A stretch of 64,000 nt of DNA, from assembly GCA_017545325.1 (NCBI GenBank), contig JAFWOX010000009.1:1-64000 (forward strand), given 5' to 3'. Position numbers and translations under genes: made by a program. The DNA is from Oscillospiraceae bacterium. GTDB lineage: Bacteria; Bacillota_A; Clostridia; Oscillospirales; Oscillospiraceae. The notes under the pieces are model-generated. The model was not told the DNA's origin, made no database searches, and was given only the letters and a program-made list of their open reading frames with translations. This document shows, one piece after another, positions 8,710 to 16,328 of this stretch; the stretch's first letter is position 1; each line of letters starts with the position of its first letter.

Positions 8710-10512
8710 ATGAAAAAACCCATCGCGCTGGTCCTGGCTCTGCTGCTGGTGCTGGCCCTTTTCGCGGGCTGCAGCGGCAACGGCGGAACCGTCACCCCCT
8801 CTGCGGCTCCCGCGACCCAGGCGCCTGCCACCCAGGCTCCGGCTACCCAGGCCCCCGGCGGCAGCGACGAGACCCCGGCCCCCACGGAAGACGAAGGCCC
8901 CTATCATCTTGCCGCCGGCAAGTATGAGAAGGATGCCGACGGCTTCCCGGTGGAGAAGTACGAGTACTACCCCACCCCCCTCTGCGACAACGACTACATC
9001 CTGACGGACTGGACCACCTGCTACACCCCCCAGTATATCCCCGAGGGCGGCTGGGAGACGGTTGAGACCTGGGCCAAGCTCCGGGAGTATACCGGCGTCC
9101 ATGTGGAATACAACATCGTGGACTCCGCCAACCGCAGCCAGAACTTCTCCGTGCTCCTGGCCTCCGACGACCTGCCGGACATGATGGATGGCGCCGCCAG
9201 CTTCTATAAGCAGGGCACCATGAAGCAGGGCATTGAAGACGGCTTCTTCGCCAATTTCTATGACTACATGGATTATCTCCCCAACTACATGTGGGAGATC
9301 AAGAACCGGGCCCAGTACAATAAGAACGTCATGGGCAAGGTGTTTTATGACAAGACCACCATTCCCACCCTCTACGGCCTGGTCTGCGATCCCTGCTCCG
9401 CCATGGGCTACTTCCTGCGGCAGGACTGGCTGGATGACCTGGGTATGGGCAAGGCCGAGGATTACAAGACCTATGAGCAGGTCCATGACGCCATGACCGC
9501 CTTCAAGGTCAACATGTCCAACAACCAGTACAACCAGAGTGAGATCTTCCCCTTCTTCATCATGAGCGTGGTGGAGACCTACCAGGGCCAGTTCTTCTCC
9601 GGCATGGATATCACCGTGTACACCGCCTCCATGATGTACCCCCGGGTAATCGACGGCAAGGTGGAGTTCTGCGGCAGCACCGAGGATGACCGGGAGGCCA
9701 TGACCCTCCTGAGCACCTGGTACGGCGAGGGCCTCATCTCCCCCAACTATCATTCCTTCGAATCCGGCACCGATTATGACGCCGGCCAGCACAATGACGG
9801 CGTGGGCTGCAACCTCATGACCGTTTCCGCCATTGATCAGGCGGAGGCTCAGTGCAACAACCCCAACGCCCGCTGGGAGCCCATCCCCCGCACGAAGCGG
9901 ACGGAGGACCAGGTCATCAAATACGGCTATGCCAAGGCCGCGGACGACTTCTCCTATGCCTCCTGCTGCGTATCCGCCAAATGCTCCAATATCCCCCTGG
10001 CCTGCTCCTGGATCGACTACGGCTTCTCCGAATTCGGCTCCGACTTCACCTCCTGGGGCCCCGAGGGGATCTGCTGGGAGTACAATGATCAGGGCGAGCG
10101 CCGCCTCACCGAATGGTGCCTGACCCACGAGGCCTCCTCCAGCTGGATCATGTGCATCTACGCCTACAGCGGCCTGACCAACTGCTGCCTGTTCTACAAC
10201 TTCCGCAGCAACTACACGGATAACGGCGTGCGGCAGCTGGCCATCTATGAGGCGCTGAAGGTTCAGGGCTACAAGGGCGAGTACGACTGGCCCACCGCCG
10301 TGAACTTCGAGGATGACGAGCGGGAGGAAAATACCGCCGTCTTCGCCGACCTGAACACCTACTTCACCGAGAACTACAGCGCCTTCGTGGACGGCTCCAA
10401 GCCCATGAGCGAGTGGGATTCCTACATCCAGGGCCTGTACGACTTCGGCCTCTCCGACGTGGTGGAGAACTACCAGGCGGCCTACGACCGCTATCAGGCC
10501 CGGGATCTGTGA
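8710..10512 (+). CDS. extracellular solute-binding lipoprotein (SBP-5)
   Basis: A 600-residue solute-binding lipoprotein, the closest relative of SBP-4. ATG at 8710 is preferred over an in-frame start seven codons earlier because AGAAAGGAG lies just upstream and the signal peptide starts at MKKPIALVL; the lipidated residue is Cys21. About 16 further cysteines occur in the mature protein, many conserved among the paralogues. It ends the tandem array. The next gene downstream is an FAD-dependent oxidoreductase with its own promoter, repeating a pairing seen at two other loci in this window. Ligand unknown. Confidence 0.9.
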   Translation: MKKPIALVLALLLVLALFAGCSGNGGTVTPSAAPATQAPATQAPATQAPGGSDETPAPTEDEGPYHLAAGKYEKDADGFPVEKYEYYPTPLCDNDYILTDWTTCYTPQYIPEGGWETVETWAKLREYTGVHVEYNIVDSANRSQNFSVLLASDDLPDMMDGAASFYKQGTMKQGIEDGFFANFYDYMDYLPNYMWEIKNRAQYNKNVMGKVFYDKTTIPTLYGLVCDPCSAMGYFLRQDWLDDLGMGKAEDYKTYEQVHDAMTAFKVNMSNNQYNQSEIFPFFIMSVVETYQGQFFSGMDITVYTASMMYPRVIDGKVEFCGSTEDDREAMTLLSTWYGEGLISPNYHSFESGTDYDAGQHNDGVGCNLMTVSAIDQAEAQCNNPNARWEPIPRTKRTEDQVIKYGYAKAADDFSYASCCVSAKCSNIPLACSWIDYGFSEFGSDFTSWGPEGICWEYNDQGERRLTEWCLTHEASSSWIMCIYAYSGLTNCCLFYNFRSNYTDNGVRQLAIYEALKVQGYKGEYDWPTAVNFEDDEREENTAVFADLNTYFTENYSAFVDGSKPMSEWDSYIQGLYDFGLSDVVENYQAAYDRYQARDL

Positions 10513-10544
10513 TCCCCGCCGAAACAGCATTGACCGATTGATTC

Positions 10545-10587
10545 GAGCCCGCGCCTCCGCCCTGCGGACGGCGCGGGCTCAGTTTAT
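10545..10587 (+). terminator. intrinsic terminator after SBP-5
   Basis: An 11-bp stem (10545-10555 with 10570-10580), extended inward by TCCGC/GCGGA, followed by AGTTTAT. Confidence 0.8.
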
Positions 10588-10627
10588 AACCAAGCCTCCG
10601 ACTGATCCGGTTTCTGGCCCGAGAGAA

Positions 10628-10656
10628 TTGACATCCGGAAAAAAAGGGCCTATGAT
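10628..10656 (+). promoter_or_regulatory. consensus sigma-A promoter of FAD oxidoreductase
   Basis: TTGACA (10628-10633), 17-base spacer, TATGAT (10651-10656): nearly perfect consensus, implying strong constitutive expression unless repressed. Confidence 0.9.
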
Positions 10657-10695
10657 ATAGGGTATGAACTGAATTTGGATAGGAGGAATAGGATT

Positions 10696-12213
10696 ATGTT
10701 AACCAGTAAGAGATTTGATGCAGACGTAGTGGTCTGCGGCGGCGGCCCTGCGGGCTTCGCCTCCGCCCTGGCCGCGGCCCGGGATGGGAAGCGGGTCATC
10801 CTGCTGGAGTGGCGGGAGTCTCTGGGCGGTCTTTACACCAATGGCTACATCACCGGCATGGCCGGCTACGTGGACGGCTATGCCAAGGAATTCATCGAGC
10901 GCATGGATAAGGCGGGACATGCCATGGTGCGGCCCCATCTGCCCACCATCGATCCCGAGGCCGGCAAGGTCATGATGGAGCAGATGCTCCTGGCCGCGGG
11001 CTGCCGGATCCTGTACGGCGCCCATGTCTGCGACTGCGAGGTAAAAGACGGACGCATCACCTCCGTCATCGTCTACTGCAAATCCGGCAGGATCGAAGTC
11101 ACCGGGCGGGTATTCATCGACTGCACCGGCGACGCCGACCTGGCCTTCGCCGCCGGCGTGCCCACGGAGGTCAGCGCCGCGGATTACCTGGGCCTGAGCC
11201 AGTCCGTCACCATGGGCTTCCGCCTGGCCTACGTGGATACCGAGAAGTACGCCGCCGCCCAGCGGGACTGGGCGAAGAACCGGCCCGAGGGCGCCAACAT
11301 GATGCTGCTCATGGCCAAGCAGGACGAGGCCATCGCCAACGGGGATCTGCCGGAGATCCTCAGCCCCGGCAACCTGATCTATCCCGTACCCAACGACAGC
11401 GACCCCACCTGCAAGGACGTCACCCTGGACGCCACCCACAGCTTCGATAACCACTGTGACGACGTGGTGGACCTGACCCGCCAGATCGTGGACCAGCACC
11501 GGAAGGTATACCTCTTTGTGAACTTCATGAAGAAGTATCTCCCCGGCTTCGAGAAGGCTCAGCTGGTGGCCATGGCCAACATGAACGGCATCCGGGACTC
11601 CCGCCGCATCATCGGCGAATACGTCCTGCGGGATATCGACGTGGCCGGCGGCATCAAGTTTGAAGACGGCATCGCCCTCTTCCCCGAGGTGCTGGATACC
11701 CATGTTCCCACCCCGGGCAAGCACTGCGCCGTGCGCCACGTCCATTACAAGGAGCCCTTCGGCAACGCCGTCGCCCGGCCTGCCCAGGACCAGAAGGACT
11801 TCATGATGCATCCCTTCGTGCCCCTGGACGGCTATGAGCTGCGCACCAACCCCAGGGATTACTGCGAGATCCCCTACCGCTCCCTGGTGGCCGTGGGCGT
11901 GGACAACCTTCTGGTTGCCGGCCGCTGCTATTCCGCCGAGTTCCATGCCCTGGGCGCCACCCGGGTCATTGCCACCAGCATGAGCATGGGCCAGGCCGCG
12001 GGCCACGCCGCAGCCATGAGCGTCCAGAAGCAGATCCTCCCCAGAGAGGTGGACGGCAAGGAGCTCCGGGCCCTTCTGGTGGCGGAGGGCGCCCATCTGA
12101 ATGAGCCCCCCATGGGATACTGGGAGACCGTCCGCAATACCGAGGGCGAATTCTTCGTCAACACCGCGGACACCATCAGCATCCGCAGCAACAAGGCTCC
12201 CTCCTTCATGTAA
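10696..12213 (+). CDS. FAD-dependent oxidoreductase (FAD_oxidored family)
   Basis: A 505-residue cytoplasmic flavoprotein. N-terminal Rossmann dinucleotide-binding motif GGGPAGFASALAAARDG, a central DCTGDADLA motif and a C-terminal LLVAGRCYSAEFHALGATR...GQAAG block are the hallmarks of the FAD_oxidored (PF12831-like) group. No signal peptide or membrane segment. Start ATG at 10696 with AGGAGG at 10681-10686; an in-frame TTG seven codons upstream lies over the Shine-Dalgarno and is rejected. It follows the lipoprotein array and may act on the compound those proteins capture, but the substrate is unknown. Confidence 0.85.
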   Translation: MLTSKRFDADVVVCGGGPAGFASALAAARDGKRVILLEWRESLGGLYTNGYITGMAGYVDGYAKEFIERMDKAGHAMVRPHLPTIDPEAGKVMMEQMLLAAGCRILYGAHVCDCEVKDGRITSVIVYCKSGRIEVTGRVFIDCTGDADLAFAAGVPTEVSAADYLGLSQSVTMGFRLAYVDTEKYAAAQRDWAKNRPEGANMMLLMAKQDEAIANGDLPEILSPGNLIYPVPNDSDPTCKDVTLDATHSFDNHCDDVVDLTRQIVDQHRKVYLFVNFMKKYLPGFEKAQLVAMANMNGIRDSRRIIGEYVLRDIDVAGGIKFEDGIALFPEVLDTHVPTPGKHCAVRHVHYKEPFGNAVARPAQDQKDFMMHPFVPLDGYELRTNPRDYCEIPYRSLVAVGVDNLLVAGRCYSAEFHALGATRVIATSMSMGQAAGHAAAMSVQKQILPREVDGKELRALLVAEGAHLNEPPMGYWETVRNTEGEFFVNTADTISIRSNKAPSFM

Positions 12214-12220
12214 GTCTTTT

Positions 12221-12247
12221 CCCGGCCCCGCCGACAGCGGGGCCGGG
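12221..12247 (+). terminator. hairpin terminator after FAD oxidoreductase
   Basis: Perfect 11-bp GC stem (12221-12231 with 12237-12247), loop CGACA. The tail CGCTCCCCGCTTTT is weakly U-rich. Confidence 0.6.
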
Positions 12248-12262
12248 CGCTCCCCGCTTTTC

Positions 12263-12296
12263 GCCGGAGATGGCATCCCCCGGGATGAACTCCGGC
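12263..12296 (+). other. two-stage hairpin upstream of MATE gene
   Basis: GCCGGAG (12263-12269) pairs with CTCCGGC (12290-12296), and inside it CATCCC (12274-12279) pairs with GGGATG (12282-12287). It lies about 100 bases before the MATE start in the 186-base gap. It could be a leader structure or a second part of the previous gene's terminator; it matches no riboswitch class I recognise. Confidence 0.35.
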
Positions 12297-12399
12297 GTTC
12301 CCGCTTATCAGCGCCCGGTTTTGCCGCGGCGCGGAAAGGATGGTCGCATCGATTTGACTTTGAACTCTGTGATTGAACGCTGCGGCAGGTGCACTGCCT

Positions 12400-13776
12400 A
12401 TGGCGGCTGGAAATAAAAGCGCCCGCATCGGCACAGACCTGACCCAGGGCAGCATCCTAAGGACCCTTCTCACCTTTGCCCTGCCCCTCATCGCCACGAA
12501 CCTGATCCAGCAGCTGTATTCCTCCGTGGACCTGGCGGTCATCGGCCAGTTTACGGATAAGATCGGCACCTCCCAGGTAAACGTGGGCAGCGAGGTGGCG
12601 GACCTGGTCACCCCCCTGGCGGTGGCCTTCTCCACCGCGGGCCAGATCTATATCGCCCAGCTCACCGGCGCCGGAGACCGGACCAAGACCCGGCATACCG
12701 TCGGCACGCTTCTGAGCTGGATGGTCCTGCTGAGCATCGTCTTTATGGTCGGGACCCTGGCTCTGCGCTGGCAGATCATGAGCTGGCTGAACTGCCCGGA
12801 GGAGGCGGTCGCCGGGGCGGTGCAGTATCTGGAGATCACCGCCGTCGCCATGCCGGCTGTATTTATCTACAATGGCATATGCAGCATCCTCCGGGGCATG
12901 GGGGAGAGCAAGCGTCCGCTGCTCTTCATCATCGTGGCCGCCGTGGTCAATATCATCCTGGACGTGATCCTGGTGGCCTGGTGCGGACTGGGCGCGGCGG
13001 GCACCGCCATCGCCACCGCAGCCTCCCAGCTGGGCTCCTGCGTAGCCTCCTGCATCTATCTCTACCGGAAACGGGACCTGCTGGACCTGAAATTCAACTG
13101 GGATACCTTCCGGATCCGCTGGGAGCCCCTGAGGATCATCCTGGTCCTGGGCATCCCCCGGGTGGTGCAGAACGTTGCCATCCACTTCTCCCTGATGTTC
13201 TGCTCCGCCAAGGTCAACGAATTCGGCCTCGTCGCCACCGCCGCCAACGGCGTGGGCAACAAGATCCAGCGCCTGTGCAACGTGTTCGTCATGGGCGTGG
13301 ACGGCGCCGCCTCCACCATGATCGGGCAGAACCTGGGGGCCAGAAGGCCGGACCGGTGCGAGAAGACCGTCTGGGGCACCCTGGCCTGCACCATGATCCT
13401 GGCCACCATCACCTCCGCCGTCGGCCTCATCTGGGGCGATGCGCTTTACGGCATCTTCACCAAGGATATGGAGGTGGTGGAGCTGGGCCGCGTCTTCATG
13501 CGGATCATGGTAGCCACCTTCTACTGCGGCGCCCTCATGGGCCCCTTCTTTGCCATGGTCAACGGCTCCGGCTTCGCCTCCATGGGCTTCGTCATCGGCA
13601 TTCTGGACGTGGTATTCCGGGTGGGCATCAGCCTGCTCTTCGAGGCGCTCTTCCACCTGGGCGTCGCCAGCTACTGGTGGGGCAACGCCCTGGCCCGGGT
13701 CGGACCCATGATCATCTGTATGGTCTACTACTTCAGCGGAAAATGGAAGACCCGAAAGCTGCTGACGGAAGCATAA
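12400..13776 (+). CDS. MATE family efflux transporter
   Basis: A 458-residue polytopic membrane protein of the multidrug and toxic compound extrusion family, driven by Na+ or H+. The start of the first helix (TLLTFALPLIATNLIQQLYSS) followed by DLAVIGQF is the family signature, and the second repeat half begins near GIPRVVQNVAIHFSLMF. Length is typical for MATE. ATG at 12400 with AGGTG eight bases upstream is chosen over an in-frame TTG at 12373. No adjacent regulator; substrate unknown. Confidence 0.9.
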   Translation: MAAGNKSARIGTDLTQGSILRTLLTFALPLIATNLIQQLYSSVDLAVIGQFTDKIGTSQVNVGSEVADLVTPLAVAFSTAGQIYIAQLTGAGDRTKTRHTVGTLLSWMVLLSIVFMVGTLALRWQIMSWLNCPEEAVAGAVQYLEITAVAMPAVFIYNGICSILRGMGESKRPLLFIIVAAVVNIILDVILVAWCGLGAAGTAIATAASQLGSCVASCIYLYRKRDLLDLKFNWDTFRIRWEPLRIILVLGIPRVVQNVAIHFSLMFCSAKVNEFGLVATAANGVGNKIQRLCNVFVMGVDGAASTMIGQNLGARRPDRCEKTVWGTLACTMILATITSAVGLIWGDALYGIFTKDMEVVELGRVFMRIMVATFYCGALMGPFFAMVNGSGFASMGFVIGILDVVFRVGISLLFEALFHLGVASYWWGNALARVGPMIICMVYYFSGKWKTRKLLTEA

Positions 13777-13794
13777 GTCAAATTTCCGGATTTT

Positions 13795-13824
13795 GCCCGG
13801 GAAGGATTTTTCTCCTTCCCGGGC
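13795..13824 (+). terminator. terminator after MATE gene
   Basis: A perfect 12-bp stem (13795-13806 with 13813-13824) around a TTTTTC loop, followed by TCATTTCCTTTTCC. Confidence 0.7.
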
Positions 13825-13911
13825 TCATTTCCTTTTCCGGCGGGTATAAGGTCCGGCCCGCCGGGCATACTGGAAGGGAAGCAGAATGCTGAATTATTGG
13901 AGGGATCATCC

Positions 13912-14121
13912 ATGATCATGGATAAGATCGCCCTGGCCCTGGTGACCATCGGCGCGCTGAACTGGGGCTGCGTGGGCATTTTTCGTTTTGACCTGGTGGC
14001 CTGGATCTGCGGCGGCGCAGCCTCCGTGCTGAGCCGGGTGGTTTACACCCTGGTGGGCATTGCGGGCGTCTGGTGCATCTCCCTGCTGTTCCGGGATACG
14101 GAGGCGGAGCGGGAGCATTAA
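13912..14121 (+). CDS. DUF378 family small membrane protein
   Basis: A 69-residue protein with two hydrophobic segments: the first around ALALVTIGALNWGCVGIF, the second around VVYTLVGIAGVWCISLLF. The GALNWG motif is diagnostic of DUF378 (YuzA-like) proteins, which have no established function. ATG at 13912 follows TTGGAGGGATC; another ATG two codons on is possible. Single gene bracketed by terminators. Confidence 0.85.
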   Translation: MIMDKIALALVTIGALNWGCVGIFRFDLVAWICGGAASVLSRVVYTLVGIAGVWCISLLFRDTEAEREH

Positions 14122-14174
14122 CCCCGTCCCCGGAAGAAGTCCGGGCGCGAATCCGATTTGACTCCTCGCCGGTC

Positions 14175-14203
14175 TTGCGGCCGGGGGAAAAAAACGGTAT
14201 AAT
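14175..14203 (+). promoter_or_regulatory. promoter upstream of cobW-like pair
   Basis: TTGCGG (14175-14180), 17 bases, perfect TATAAT (14198-14203). Its -10 end overlaps the first base of the terminator stem that follows, so transcripts starting near 14210 would carry most of a terminator hairpin at their 5' end. Confidence 0.6.
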
Positions 14204-14242
14204 GACAGGGTCCGCCCGGTGCGGATCCTGTCATTCGTTTTT
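14202..14242 (+). terminator. intrinsic terminator between DUF378 and cobW-like gene
   Basis: A 14-bp stem with one G-U pair (14202-14215 with 14221-14234), loop CCGGT, then TCGTTTTT. It ends the DUF378 transcript and may also attenuate initiation from the overlapping promoter. Confidence 0.8.
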
Positions 14243-14282
14243 CCCGGACGGCGTGAAACTATACCTAAAGAGGTGCATCATA

Positions 14283-15341
14283 TTGACGGTGATCGATATT
14301 TTCTCCGGCTTCCTGGGCGCGGGCAAGACCACGCTCATCAAAAAGCTCATTGCGGAGGCCTTCCGGGGCCAGAAGCTGGTGCTGATCGAGAATGAATTCG
14401 GCGAGATCGGCATAGACGGCGCCTTCCTCCGGGAGGCGGGCGGCCAGGCTGCGGATCTGGAGATCACGGAGATGAACTCCGGCTGCATCTGCTGCAGCCT
14501 GGTGGGGGATTTTGCCAGCGCCCTGGATCTGGCCCTGGACCGATTCCACCCGGACCGGGTGCTCATCGAGCCCTCCGGCGTGGGGAAGCTCAGCGACGTA
14601 GCCGCCGCCGTAGCCGGCCTGAAACGGGCGGATGTGCGGCCCGGCGCCTGCATCACCGTGGCGGACGCCCTGCGCTGCAGGATGTACGCCAAGAATTTCG
14701 GGGAATTCTATACGGATCAGATCGCCTCCGCAGACCTTGTGGTGCTGAGCCGCACCCAGGGGCTGAGCGAGGAGAAGCTGGAGACCGCCATCCATATCCT
14801 GCGGGAGATCAAGCCGGAGCTCAGCCTGGTCACCACCCCCTGGGATGCCCTCTCCGGGGAGCAGATCTATGCCGCCGCTTCCGCCGGCGGTCACTGGGCG
14901 GAAGCCCTGATGGAGGAAGCGCATCACCATCACCATGATGACGATGACGACGGCGAGCATGAGCATGAGCACCATCACGAACATGAACACGAGCACGAGC
15001 ATCATCACCACCACGACCACGATCATGAGTACCATCATCACCACGAGGGGGAGCATGACGCGGACGAGATATTCCAGAGCTGGGGACGGGAGACCCCGCG
15101 GCGCTACAGCGCAGAGGAGCTGGAATCCATCTTGGATGCGCTGGAGGACGAGGCCCGCTTCGGGCCGGTGCTCCGGGCCAAGGGCATTGTCCCCGATCCG
15201 GAGGGCGGCTGGCTGGAATTCGACTATGTGCCCGGGGAAAAGCAGCTGCGGAAGGGCAGCCCGGAGGTAACGGGGCGCATCTGCGTCATCGGCGCCGGGC
15301 TGAAGGAAGAAGCCCTGGGCGAAGCATTCGGAGGCATCTGA
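14283..15341 (+). CDS. CobW/COG0523 GTPase with His-rich loop
   Basis: A 352-residue GTP-dependent metallochaperone-like protein. Walker A GFLGAGKTT (residues 9-17), ENEFGEIGIDG switch region, and the metal-binding C-x-C-C motif (GCICC, residues 67-71) place it in the COG0523 zinc/cobalt chaperone family. Residues about 214-260 form a His/Asp/Glu-rich metal-binding stretch. A CobW C-terminal domain follows. The start is TTG at 14283 with AGAGGTG seven bases upstream. The frame is open far upstream but through a terminator. Its stop overlaps the next gene's ATG (TGATG), so the two are translationally coupled. A zinc role is inference from the family. Confidence 0.88.
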   Translation: MTVIDIFSGFLGAGKTTLIKKLIAEAFRGQKLVLIENEFGEIGIDGAFLREAGGQAADLEITEMNSGCICCSLVGDFASALDLALDRFHPDRVLIEPSGVGKLSDVAAAVAGLKRADVRPGACITVADALRCRMYAKNFGEFYTDQIASADLVVLSRTQGLSEEKLETAIHILREIKPELSLVTTPWDALSGEQIYAAASAGGHWAEALMEEAHHHHHDDDDDGEHEHEHHHEHEHEHEHHHHHDHDHEYHHHHEGEHDADEIFQSWGRETPRRYSAEELESILDALEDEARFGPVLRAKGIVPDPEGGWLEFDYVPGEKQLRKGSPEVTGRICVIGAGLKEEALGEAFGGI

Positions 15342-16291
15342 TGGCAAAGAAAAAGAAGAGAGCGGAGATCGGGGTCTACGTATTCGCCGGCTTTCTGGAG
15401 GGGGGCAAGACCAGCTATATCCGCAGCCTTCTTTCCGGGCCGGAGGTGCCGAAGGATATGCGCCCCCTTGTCCTGCAGACGGAGGAGGGCATGGAGGAGC
15501 TGGAACCCATCCCCGGCCTGGCCATGACCGTGCGGCAGATCACGGAGCTGGAGGAGATCACCCTGGAGCGGCTGCTGGAGCTGGAGGATGAATCCGACTG
15601 CAACACCATCCTTCTGGAGCTGAACGGCATGTGGCAGGAGGCGGATATCTTTGCCCGCTTCCCGGAAAACTGGATCCCCTTCCGGAAATTCGTCCTGGCG
15701 GACGCCGGGACCTTCCTCACCTACAATGCAAACATGCGGGCCCTGGCGGCGGACAAGCTCCGGGACAGCACCGTGGTGCTCTTCAACCGCTGCACCGAGA
15801 AAACCGACCGGCTGGCGCTCCACAAGGTGGTTCGGGCGGCCTCCAGGCAGGTGCCCATCTTTTTCGAGCTGCCGGACGGCACCGAGGAGCCGGACGACAT
15901 TCCGGATGAGCTCCCCTTCGACCTGAATGCGGATATCGTGGAGATCGAGGACAGGGACTATGCGGAATGGGAACGGGATATCTCCGAGGAACCGGAAAAA
16001 TACGAGGGAAAGATCCTTCGTCTCCGGGGCTTCGTGGTAAAAAGCCGGGATAAGCGGCCGGGCCACTTCGGTTTCGGGCGGCAGGTGATGACCTGCTGCG
16101 AGGCGGATATCGCCTTTCTGGGCTTCCCGGCGGTTTGCCTGCCGGAGAGCCAGCCGGTGAGCGGAAGCTGGGTGGAGCTCACCGCCCGGGTGGAGCTGCA
16201 GCGGAGCGGGAAGGATATCCTGCCCGTGCTCATGACCCTCACCTGCGACCGGGCAGAGAAACCCGCCAATACCCTGGCCACCTTCTACTGA
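15341..16291 (+). CDS. degenerate CobW-like GTPase with DUF1980/YcgQ-like tail
   Basis: A 316-residue protein. Its N-terminal half is CobW-like, with P-loop GFLEGGKTS (residues 17-25) and a LLELNGMWQ strand where the family usually has a metal-binding C-x-C-C; that motif is absent. The C-terminal part (about residues 205-316) contains YEGKILRLRGFV and VMTCCEADIAFLGF, strongly reminiscent of the TIGR03943/DUF1980 (YcgQ) domain of zinc-linked permease subunits. It overlaps the His-rich GTPase by one base, so the pair may work together in metal delivery. The fusion call is by eye and not profile-confirmed. Confidence 0.7.
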   Translation: MAKKKKRAEIGVYVFAGFLEGGKTSYIRSLLSGPEVPKDMRPLVLQTEEGMEELEPIPGLAMTVRQITELEEITLERLLELEDESDCNTILLELNGMWQEADIFARFPENWIPFRKFVLADAGTFLTYNANMRALAADKLRDSTVVLFNRCTEKTDRLALHKVVRAASRQVPIFFELPDGTEEPDDIPDELPFDLNADIVEIEDRDYAEWERDISEEPEKYEGKILRLRGFVVKSRDKRPGHFGFGRQVMTCCEADIAFLGFPAVCLPESQPVSGSWVELTARVELQRSGKDILPVLMTLTCDRAEKPANTLATFY

Positions 16292-16328
16292 TATCGGACA
16301 GAAATCAATCCCGGCGAAAGGTTTATCG

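Noticed and set aside
12214..12399. Riboswitch controlling the MATE gene
   Set aside because: A stable two-stage hairpin is present but I could not match it to any known riboswitch consensus.
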